Shown in pieces: positions 7,904 through 13,041 of a DNA stretch of 15,396 nucleotides. The position numbers and the translations under genes are program-made. Location of the stretch: the NCBI GenBank assembly GCA_902772615.1, contig CACYBC010000063.1, positions 1 through 15,396 of the forward strand, given 5' to 3'. The stretch is from an uncultured Ruminococcus sp. (GTDB lineage Bacteria; Bacillota; Clostridia; Oscillospirales; Ruminococcaceae). Below the pieces are notes generated by a model. It was given only the letters and a program-made list of their open reading frames with translations, was not told the origin of the DNA and did no database searches. How positions within the stretch are numbered: the stretch's first letter is position 1; each line of letters starts with the position of its first letter.

Positions 7904-7939
7904 AGAAGCGGGAGCTGATTGCTCCCGCTTCTGTTTTTT
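7904..7939. terminator. Terminator between convergent genes
   Basis: A perfect 12-bp stem (7904-7915 with 7921-7932) with a 5-nt loop is followed by G and six T (7934-7939). It ends the plus-strand hydrolase gene. It also lies just past the stop of the convergent iron-sulfur protein gene and may serve both. Confidence 0.88.
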
Positions 7940-7944
7940 CTTCT

Positions 7945-8757
7945 TTATTCCGGTCTTGCCGGAGCTTTGTCCTCACACGGAACACCCGTGAGACACTTGC
8001 CGCAGAAACCGCCGAACTGCTCGCGGACCGCTCCTCCGTGCGCCGAGCATTTCTTAAGGTTCCTCAGACCGTTTTTCGGAATAGCTGATCCCGGGCAACG
8101 ATCCGAACATTTTCCGCAGCGGATACACCATTCATATATGTCTGTATATTCTCTCCGTGTCGGGGTCAGTTCCGCGTCAGTGATGAAGGAAGCCGTCGTT
8201 CCGCAGCATCCTTTTTCCGTGATCAGATGCCGGTGCATCCCGAAGGTACCCAGCCCCGCGGCATACATCGCATGGCGGTTGGACCAGGAGACCGAGAAGT
8301 GCACATCCTCTCCGTCTGCCGTCGGTACGGCCTTCCTCTCGAAGTCCGGGGCTCTGTTGGGCTGTACTACCCTGACACCCTCCTCTTCAAGCCGGGAGAC
8401 CAGTCCGTCCAGAAACATGTCCACGACAGCGAAATTGCAGCCGTATGCCGCCTTCCAGGTAGGTGACGCAAGCTCTGTTTCTCTCCTGACCCTGCTTCTC
8501 ACTTCTTCCGTGAACGGGAAGAAGAAACCGACAACGCTTCTGGCTTCCTGCATGAATACTGCAGGTGCCCTGAATTCCGGTCCAATCGCTTCCGGTTCCG
8601 AGTACTGCACGAACAGCGGATCGTCAGCCGCGGCGAAGCCGGTCAACGGCGCATCCAGCACCTGCAGCGTAACGTCCTCGCCGGAAAGCGTCACACTGTT
8701 GTTCTCCAGAGCTTCAAAGCTCTCTTTTACGAGTTCCAGAAATCTCTCGTTCGTCAT
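7945..8757 (-). CDS. 4Fe-4S double-cluster protein, QueG-like (epoxyqueuosine reductase-related) redox protein
   Basis: The protein has 270 residues from the chosen Met. An N-terminal alpha/beta region (about 1-200) contains GLGTFGMHRHLITEKG (168-183) and FITDAELTPT (191-200), similar to the central part of QueG and related proteins. A ferredoxin-like part follows: CIRCGKCSDRCPGSAIP (211-227) is a perfect CxxCxxCxxxCP motif, and further cysteines at 237, 252, 255 and 261 could bind a second cluster, although the spacing C252-x2-C255-x5-C261 differs from the textbook CxxCxxxCP. It lacks the C-terminal HEAT repeats of true QueG, so it is probably one of the uncharacterised clostridial relatives and not the tRNA enzyme. 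The frame extends to an upstream ATG at 8799, but those 14 residues look unconserved, and AGAGGA precedes the ATG at 8757 by 8 nt. Cytosolic. Confidence 0.85.
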   Translation of the reverse strand: MTNERFLELVKESFEALENNSVTLSGEDVTLQVLDAPLTGFAAADDPLFVQYSEPEAIGPEFRAPAVFMQEARSVVGFFFPFTEEVRSRVRRETELASPTWKAAYGCNFAVVDMFLDGLVSRLEEEGVRVVQPNRAPDFERKAVPTADGEDVHFSVSWSNRHAMYAAGLGTFGMHRHLITEKGCCGTTASFITDAELTPTRREYTDIYEWCIRCGKCSDRCPGSAIPKNGLRNLKKCSAHGGAVREQFGGFCGKCLTGVPCEDKAPARPE

Positions 8758-8835
8758 TTGTCCTGTCCTCTGCAGATCAAGGCGGTGAGCGCCTGACATT
8801 AAGATCCGGCACTCATATTTTTTCTTTCTGTTTCC

Positions 8836-8844
8836 ATTATATCA
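8836..8844 (-). promoter_or_regulatory. Extended -10 promoter of the iron-sulfur protein gene
   Basis: On the minus strand TGATATAAT is a perfect TATAAT with the extended TGn element. It lies 78 nt upstream of the chosen start codon and 36 nt upstream of the alternative ATG at 8799. No clear -35 is seen; a 14-bp palindrome occupies the adjacent upstream stretch. Confidence 0.5.
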
Positions 8845-8850
8845 GTCCGG

Positions 8851-8864
8851 TATCCGGCCGGATA
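8851..8864. promoter_or_regulatory. Perfect 14-bp palindrome, candidate operator in a divergent intergenic region
   Basis: TATCCGGCCGGATA is a perfect palindrome located 7 nt upstream of the extended -10 element of the iron-sulfur gene, where a regulator would contact the promoter. TCCGG recurs at 8846-8850, within the palindrome, and at 8876-8880, and ATATCAG occurs on both sides of it. No T-run follows, so it is not a typical terminator. The regulator is unknown. Confidence 0.4.
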
Positions 8865-8943
8865 TATCAGAGGAATCCGGAGATCTTGTCCTCATCTGTT
8901 ATGCGATATGGCCTTCCTCAGCAGCGCTGTGCCTTTTTTGAAA

Positions 8944-8972
8944 TTCACATGTCCTTCTCCGGGCAGTATAAT
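8944..8972 (+). promoter_or_regulatory. Strong sigma-A promoter of the carboxylesterase gene
   Basis: TTCACA (8944-8949, 5 of 6 to TTGACA) and a perfect TATAAT (8967-8972) are separated by exactly 17 nt. The predicted transcript would start near 8979, giving a short leader before the start codon at 9008. This is the best consensus promoter in the window. Confidence 0.72.
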
Positions 8973-8993
8973 TAATTATCAGCAAAAAGATGA

Positions 8994-9000
8994 GAGGAGG
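8994..9000 (+). promoter_or_regulatory. Ribosome binding site that decides the carboxylesterase start
   Basis: GAGGAGG lies 7 nt before the ATG at 9008. The in-frame ATG at 8990 overlaps this element and has no ribosome binding site of its own, so 9008 is the start. Confidence 0.75.
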
Positions 9001-9007
9001 ATCCCAG

Positions 9008-10648
9008 ATGATCAAAAAGGCACAGACTAAATTCGGCGTCGTGCGCGGTATCGAGCTTTCCGGCAAATACTCCGGCATCACGACATTCAGATCAGTACCC
9101 TATGCTGCTCCTCCGGTCGGCGAACTGCGCTTCCGCCCCCCTGTGGACCCGGAACCGTGGGTCGGCGAACTGGACGCCTCTCTGGGCGGTCCGCGTCCGG
9201 TCCAGGAGACCGGCGAGGGACTGACAAGAGAGCCCTGGCTCAGTGACTTCTATTATGTAGGCACCCCTCCCATGAGCGAGGACTGCCTCTATCTTTCCAT
9301 CACCACCGCTGCGGCGGACGACACCGAACGGCGCCCCGTCTACATGTGGTTCCACGGCGGCGGTCTTTCAGGCGGCTATTATACCGAGATCGAGTTCGAT
9401 CCGTCTGAACTCGCGCGCAAAGGCATCGTGGTCGTCAGCGTGGCGCAGCGCCTCAATGTTTTCGGTTATCTCGCGCTGCCGCAGCTCTCTGCGGAGCAGG
9501 GCGGCATCAGCGGCAACTACGGACTGATGGACGAGATCAAAGCGCTTGAGTGGGTCCGTGAGAACATCACGAACTTCGGCGGAGACCCGGACAACATCAC
9601 CGTCGGCGGACAGTCCGGCGGCACGGGAAAGTCCACCGCTCTCGCTACGTCCCCGAAGACTCAGGGAATGATAAAGCGCTGCATCAACGAGTCAGGCCTT
9701 GCCTGGGTCCGCGGCGACTATCAGACTCTTGAGAGGGCATATGCCAACAACATCGAGTACCTCAGGAAGGTCGGCCTGGATCCCGACATCACTCCCGAAG
9801 AACTTCGCAGAGTCCCCGCGTTCAAATTCTTCAAGCAGAAGGACGGCACACCCTTCGGGTTCGGATTCGGAGGCGTGCCCGGATCGATGGTATGCGACGG
9901 AGTATACGTCGCCCATGTCTCCGGCGCCGAAAACATGGACGAATACGGCACCCATGTGGACTATCTCAACGGAGTGAACATCGGAGAATGCACGGTCCGC
10001 AACCAGTTCGCCATCGGCCCCACAAAGAAATTCGAGACAGCAGCCGAGTTCTATGAAGTGATGAAAGAAAAACTGGGCGACCTGTACGACAAATACGACT
10101 TTGAGAACCTCTTCCCCGTCACCGACGAGAATGCCGACTTCCAGAGCCGTGTCCTTGCAAGCCAGAACTGCGGCACCGGTCTGGGACTGACCATGGCGGA
10201 CCGCTATTTCGGAGCCTACCGCTGCCAGACCGCTCCGGACACCCGCAACTGGTCCTACAACTTCGGCCGTTTCCCGCCCTGCCGGCCTGAAGAGCGCGGC
10301 ACCGTACGCGACACAGATCTGCAGCTCGCATGGCATTCCGCAGAACTGTGGTATGTATTCGCATCGCTCAGAGATGGCATTCCCGCGTCGCGGCCGTGGG
10401 AGCCGATCGACTTTGAACTTGCAGAACAGATGAGCTCCTACTGGGCAAACTTCATCGCCACGGGCGACCCCAACGGTACCGATTCCAACGGCAACCAGCT
10501 GCCCTACTGGCCCGAGAGCCGCGACAATTACGGCTGGATGGAGTTCTCAGCCGAAGGACCTAAGGGACATGACGGTCTGACCAGACTGGATGAGATGGGC
10601 TTGGAGTACCTGAAACGCTCCGGGCGCTATCCTGAGATGAAAGAATGA
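9008..10648 (+). CDS. Type B carboxylesterase (COesterase / para-nitrobenzyl esterase family)
   Basis: The protein has 546 residues, the normal length for bacterial type B carboxylesterases. Family features in order: FRSVPYAAPPVGELRFRPP (27-45), SEDCLYL (90-96), the oxyanion loop MWFHGGG (113-119), GLMDEIKALEWVRENITNFGG (172-192), the nucleophile elbow GGQSGG (200-205) with Ser203, GVNIGE (322-327) with Glu327 as the likely acid, and AWHSAELWYVF (441-451) with His443 as the base. The elbow has Gly-Gln-Ser-Gly-Gly in place of the common Gly-Glu-Ser-Ala-Gly. No signal peptide, so cytosolic. The in-frame ATG at 8990 is rejected on ribosome binding site grounds. Single-gene unit with a strong promoter. 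Arg is mostly CGC, similar to the 616-residue hydrolase gene. The natural ester is unknown; members hydrolyse small acyl or aryl esters. Confidence 0.92.
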   Translation: MIKKAQTKFGVVRGIELSGKYSGITTFRSVPYAAPPVGELRFRPPVDPEPWVGELDASLGGPRPVQETGEGLTREPWLSDFYYVGTPPMSEDCLYLSITTAAADDTERRPVYMWFHGGGLSGGYYTEIEFDPSELARKGIVVVSVAQRLNVFGYLALPQLSAEQGGISGNYGLMDEIKALEWVRENITNFGGDPDNITVGGQSGGTGKSTALATSPKTQGMIKRCINESGLAWVRGDYQTLERAYANNIEYLRKVGLDPDITPEELRRVPAFKFFKQKDGTPFGFGFGGVPGSMVCDGVYVAHVSGAENMDEYGTHVDYLNGVNIGECTVRNQFAIGPTKKFETAAEFYEVMKEKLGDLYDKYDFENLFPVTDENADFQSRVLASQNCGTGLGLTMADRYFGAYRCQTAPDTRNWSYNFGRFPPCRPEERGTVRDTDLQLAWHSAELWYVFASLRDGIPASRPWEPIDFELAEQMSSYWANFIATGDPNGTDSNGNQLPYWPESRDNYGWMEFSAEGPKGHDGLTRLDEMGLEYLKRSGRYPEMKE

Positions 10649-10682
10649 GCTCTCCAGCGTTCCAGCAGATCATAAACGATAC

Positions 10683-10727
10683 AAACAGAAAGTCCCCTTT
10701 CCCTCTTTCAGGGAAGGGGACCTGTTT
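10683..10727. terminator. Long hairpin between the carboxylesterase gene and the convergent pseudogene
   Basis: AAACAG (10683-10688) pairs with CTGTTT (10722-10727), and after a small internal loop the arms 10692-10704 and 10710-10721 pair with a single bulged T. The loop is CTTTC. The T-run after the stem is short, so efficiency is uncertain, but its position between convergent genes fits a shared terminator. Confidence 0.62.
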
Positions 10728-10741
10728 ACGGCCGGTCTGAT

Positions 10742-11053
10742 TCAGAGCATATCTTCATAACGTTCAAATCCATAAAGAAGCGTCTGCGGCGAGTGACTGT
10801 CGCTGGACAGTATGAGGCTGCCTCCGCCCTTCTTTATCTCATCCAGTATCGCAGGTGCAGGATATGGCGATGTGCGGTATCCGCGGGACATAGCTCCTGT
10901 GTTTATCTCAAAAACAGCACCTGTCTTCAGCAGTTTTTCCAGTGCGCCGCGCCACGCCGCAATATAGCGGGGATCCTCCTCGTCGAAAAGAGACATCTTC
11001 TGCAGCTTGTGTCTATTCTTTGATATGTCTCCATCACCTTGTATTACAGACAA
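10742..11053 (-). pseudogene. 5'-truncated PHP-family histidinol-phosphatase remnant
   Basis: Only about 100 residues remain. They match the C-terminal third of PHP-type histidinol-phosphatases (usually about 260-280 residues): DISKNRH (9-15), LFDEEDPRY (22-30), FEINTGAMSRGYRTSPYPAP (48-67) and ILSSDSHSPQTLLYGF (81-96), the SSDSH being a metal-site motif. The N-terminal metal-binding His/Asp motifs are absent. The frame has only a TTG as possible start and runs back to a TGA near 11107 through residues such as RHCTFILSVIQGDGD, which may be scrambled family sequence. The bioY gene and its promoter lie directly upstream, so no room exists for the missing part. I judge it a decayed gene; a functional short protein is unlikely. 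Confidence 0.75.
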
Positions 11054-11067
11054 AATGAATGTACAAT
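11039..11067 (+). promoter_or_regulatory. Candidate bioY promoter with TTGTA/TACAA inverted repeat
   Basis: TTGTAT (11039-11044) and TACAAT (11062-11067, 5 of 6 to TATAAT) are 17 nt apart, so they can act as -35 and -10. The same bases form an inverted repeat, TTGTA and TACAA, with 18 nt between. Biotin operators bound by BirA have TTGT...ACAA ends but a longer spacing, so the operator reading is tentative. Confidence 0.4.
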
Positions 11068-11131
11068 GTCTCTTCGGGTACGGTCCTAACCGGCATCGTA
11101 TCCTTCAGAACAAAAACGACCGGAGAGAAAA

Positions 11132-11683
11132 ATGCTGACAGAAAACAGGACTTCCAATATAATCAGGACTGCCCTTATGGCTGTGCTGATAGCAGTTTGT
11201 GCATGGATATCCATTCCTATCGAGATTCCGTTCACGATGCAGACTTTCGGTGTCTTTCTGGCACTGAGACTTCTGAAAGGCAAGTACGGAACTCTCAGCA
11301 TACTTATCTACATTCTTCTGGGGGCGATAGGCGCTCCTGTCTTCGCGGGTTTCTCGTCAGGTCTCGGCATCCTTCTGGGTCCGACCGGAGGCTACATCAT
11401 CGGCTTCCTGTTCTGCGGGATCATTTACATGGCGCTGGCTTCTCATATGAGGTCCGCATCGGCTGAGAACATCATTCTGTTCCTAGGACTGGCGATCTGC
11501 TATGCCTTCGGAACGGCCTGGTTCGTTTTTGTCATGTCATCCCGCGGAAACAGCTATTCTTTTATTCAGGCGCTGATGATCTGTGTAGTGCCCTATATCG
11601 TCCCCGACATCTGCAAACTTATCCTTTCACATCTGGTGGCCGTCAGAGTCTCCCGTGCCCTGACAAGAAGCGAGACGGCCTAA
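11132..11683 (+). CDS. bioY: Biotin transporter BioY (ECF transporter S component)
   Basis: BioY is the membrane-embedded biotin-binding subunit of an energy-coupling factor transporter; it works with EcfA/EcfA'/EcfT, which are not in this window and are usually shared. The 183 residues are typical and contain about six hydrophobic segments. The N-terminal helix has the small-residue pattern ALMAVLIAVCAW (14-25), IPFTMQTFGVFLA (32-44) follows, and the family signature GLGILLGPTGGYIIGF lies at 77-92. GGAGAG is placed 5-6 nt before the ATG. It stands alone, ended by a strong terminator, and no biotin synthesis genes are nearby, which suggests that this gene serves biotin uptake. Confident. Confidence 0.94.
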   Translation: MLTENRTSNIIRTALMAVLIAVCAWISIPIEIPFTMQTFGVFLALRLLKGKYGTLSILIYILLGAIGAPVFAGFSSGLGILLGPTGGYIIGFLFCGIIYMALASHMRSASAENIILFLGLAICYAFGTAWFVFVMSSRGNSYSFIQALMICVVPYIVPDICKLILSHLVAVRVSRALTRSETA

Positions 11684-11697
11684 TCCGCTGAAAAGAT

Positions 11698-11736
11698 AAA
11701 ACCCCATTCCCGGACAAGCCCGGGAATGGGGTTTTT
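11698..11736. terminator. Very stable bidirectional terminator between bioY and the aldolase gene
   Basis: A perfect 16-bp stem (11698-11713 with 11720-11735) has a 6-nt loop, ends in TTTTT and begins with AAAA, so it reads as a rho-independent terminator on both strands. It lies between the stops of convergent bioY and the aldolase gene. Confidence 0.92.
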
Positions 11737-11757
11737 GAATTGCTGCTGATATTAAGT

Positions 11758-12600
11758 TCAGAGCTCGATCGTACATAGCTCCAGTCTTTTTGCTATGTAG
11801 TCGGCGAGCACCGGCTGGATATATGCCGGGAACGTGTACGGAGCCTGGGTGTCATCCGCATAGAATTCCTTGTTGAGGCGAGTGTTCAGCATGTAGAACT
11901 CTGTTCCTATGTTGATCTTGTTGATGCCGTTGGCAAATGCGGCTTTGAGCTGATCGTCACCTATGCCCGTTCCTCCGTGCAGTACAAGAGGCGTTCCTGT
12001 CGCATTCCTCAGCTCGATGAGATGATCTATGTCGAGCTTTGGCGGGAACTTGTACAGACCGTGTGCACTTCCGAAGGATACGGCCAGAGATGTGACTCCT
12101 GTCTCCTCGGTGAACCTGGTCACTTCATCAGGCTTGGTGAAGAACTCCTTTTTGGAAAAGTCATCCGACTCCATTGCAATTCCTACGTGTCCGAGTTCTC
12201 CCTCAACGTCAACGCCGAAATTCCTTGCGACTTCAACGACCTTCTTCGTGAACGCGATATTCTCATCCAGCGGGAGAAGCGATCCGTCAGCCATGACGGA
12301 ATCGAATCCTTCATGTATTGCGGTAAGGATCTCGTCGAAATCTCCGCAGTGGTCCAGATGGAGCCCGACGGGCACGCTGACCCTGTCAGCAAAGTATTTC
12401 GTGGTCTGTGCGAATACCCCGAACGGGAGAATGCTCTTATATATGGGAGAAGGATGGAGCATGATGATGACAGGTTTCTTCGCTTTTTCAGCTCCCATAC
12501 AGACTGATCTGATCATATTGACGTCAGCGCAGTCGAAAGCCAGTATGCATGCATTGTTTTCTTTTCCCATGGCAAGAAGATCCCGCACTTTTGTGTACAT
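11758..12600 (-). CDS. Class II fructose/tagatose-bisphosphate aldolase family protein
   Basis: A zinc-dependent class II aldolase cleaves a ketose bisphosphate, or a related sugar phosphate, into dihydroxyacetone phosphate plus an aldehyde. From the chosen start it has 280 residues. Visible are LHLDHCGD (80-87) with catalytic Asp83 and zinc ligand His84, VEGELGHVG (132-140), FGSAHGLY (176-183) with zinc ligand His180, VLHGGTGIG (206-214) with His208, and INIGTEF (229-235). The early AFDCADVNMIR (21-31) deviates from the usual AFNVxN motif, and NIGTE is closer to tagatose-type (GatY/KbaY) than to the NIDTD of fructose-type enzymes, so the substrate is open. The frame extends to 12732, but the promoter lies inside that extension and the family begins near MYTKVRDLL, so 12600 is chosen. 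Single gene. Confidence 0.88.
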   Translation of the reverse strand: MYTKVRDLLAMGKENNACILAFDCADVNMIRSVCMGAEKAKKPVIIMLHPSPIYKSILPFGVFAQTTKYFADRVSVPVGLHLDHCGDFDEILTAIHEGFDSVMADGSLLPLDENIAFTKKVVEVARNFGVDVEGELGHVGIAMESDDFSKKEFFTKPDEVTRFTEETGVTSLAVSFGSAHGLYKFPPKLDIDHLIELRNATGTPLVLHGGTGIGDDQLKAAFANGINKINIGTEFYMLNTRLNKEFYADDTQAPYTFPAYIQPVLADYIAKRLELCTIEL

Positions 12601-12625
12601 CCCGATTGTCCCTCTGTACGTATTA

Positions 12626-12646
12626 AAACTGTTTCCGAAACTGTTT
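12626..12646. promoter_or_regulatory. Two tandem 9-bp palindromic sites, candidate operator of the aldolase gene
   Basis: AAACTGTTT occurs at 12626-12634 and again at 12638-12646, separated by CCG, a 12-nt period. Each copy is itself an odd palindrome (AAAC-N-GTTT). They lie about 18-38 nt downstream of the predicted aldolase transcription start and upstream of its ribosome binding site, a typical repressor position. The regulator is unknown. Confidence 0.5.
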
Positions 12647-12670
12647 GCTTGACGATCGTGTCCTGAAATG

Positions 12671-12679
12671 ATTATACCA
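12671..12679 (-). promoter_or_regulatory. Extended -10 promoter of the aldolase gene
   Basis: On the minus strand TGGTATAAT is a perfect -10 with the TGn extension, about 70 nt upstream of the start codon at 12600. The would-be -35 (CCATTT) is poor. It supports the shorter aldolase start, because the longer frame would include the promoter. Confidence 0.55.
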
Positions 12680-12759
12680 TTTATTCTCTCCGGAAATGGG
12701 ATCATGATACTGACGTTTTGTCCAAAGCACATCCCCGGCTTTCCGAAGCCTTTATCTGC

Positions 12760-12787
12760 TTGACTTTTGCACTATTTAAAGTAGAAT
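12760..12787 (+). promoter_or_regulatory. ileS: Sigma-A promoter for the T-box/ileS transcript
   Basis: TTGACT (12760-12765, 5 of 6) and TAGAAT (12782-12787, 5 of 6) are 16 nt apart. Transcription would start near 12794, giving a leader of about 250 nt that contains the T-box. The promoter is divergent from that of the aldolase, with about 80 nt between the two -35 to -10 regions. Confidence 0.65.
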
Positions 12788-12805
12788 AAATGTGCAAAAG
12801 GCAGT

Positions 12806-13024
12806 GAGGAAGACATTAGCCGCGTTTGAAAGGCCAAGCGATGCGGGGAGGGTGTGAGCCCGCAGCGAATAGGACGCGTGTGAAGATCACTTCCGAGCCC
12901 TGATACCAAAGCGCGAGCCGGTAGATATCAGCGGGTGTCTCCCGTTATAGGGACAGCATATGATTGTATGCCTGAGGTGGTATAACGAAGTTTAGACCTT
13001 CGTCCTTTAGGGCGAGGGTTTTTT
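12806..13024 (+). ncRNA. T-box riboswitch, isoleucine specific
   Basis: The leader reads uncharged tRNA-Ile and prevents termination before ileS. The Stem I base pairs GGAAG (12808-12812) with CTTCC (12890-12894). On its 3' side GAAG-ATC-A gives an isoleucine specifier codon, AUC, at 12886-12888. Stem GCGGG/CCCGC (12843-12847 with 12859-12863) is the distal part of Stem I. Further hairpins are CTGATA/TATCAG (12900-12905 with 12926-12931), CGGG/CCCG (12932-12935 with 12941-12944) and GCATA/TATGC (12956-12960 with 12967-12971). The antiterminator pairs ACGAAG (12985-12990) with CTTCGT (12998-13003) and GAGG (12974-12977) with CCTT (13004-13007), leaving a 7-nt bulge, UGGUAUA, at 12978-12984. 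UGGU can pair with the ACCA end of tRNA-Ile. The bulge and flank differ from the consensus UGGNACC. Confidence 0.9.
12996..13024 (+). terminator. Regulated terminator of the T-box
   Basis: A 10-bp stem (12996-13005 with 13010-13019, two G-U pairs) with a UUUA loop ends in six T (13019-13024). Its left arm overlaps the right side of the antiterminator (12998-13007), so the two structures exclude each other, as expected for transcriptional T-box control. Confidence 0.87.
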
Positions 13025-13041
13025 ATTTACAGGAGGAAGAT

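Noticed and set aside
8830..8880. Possible small transposon end or attachment site from repeated TCCGG and ATATCAG words
   Set aside because: No transposase, integrase, target duplication or second copy in the window; the promoter-linked operator reading explains it better.
12601..12732. 44-residue N-terminal extension of the aldolase
   Set aside because: It would include the extended -10 promoter and the tandem operator sites, and class II aldolases begin near the MYTKVRDLL segment.
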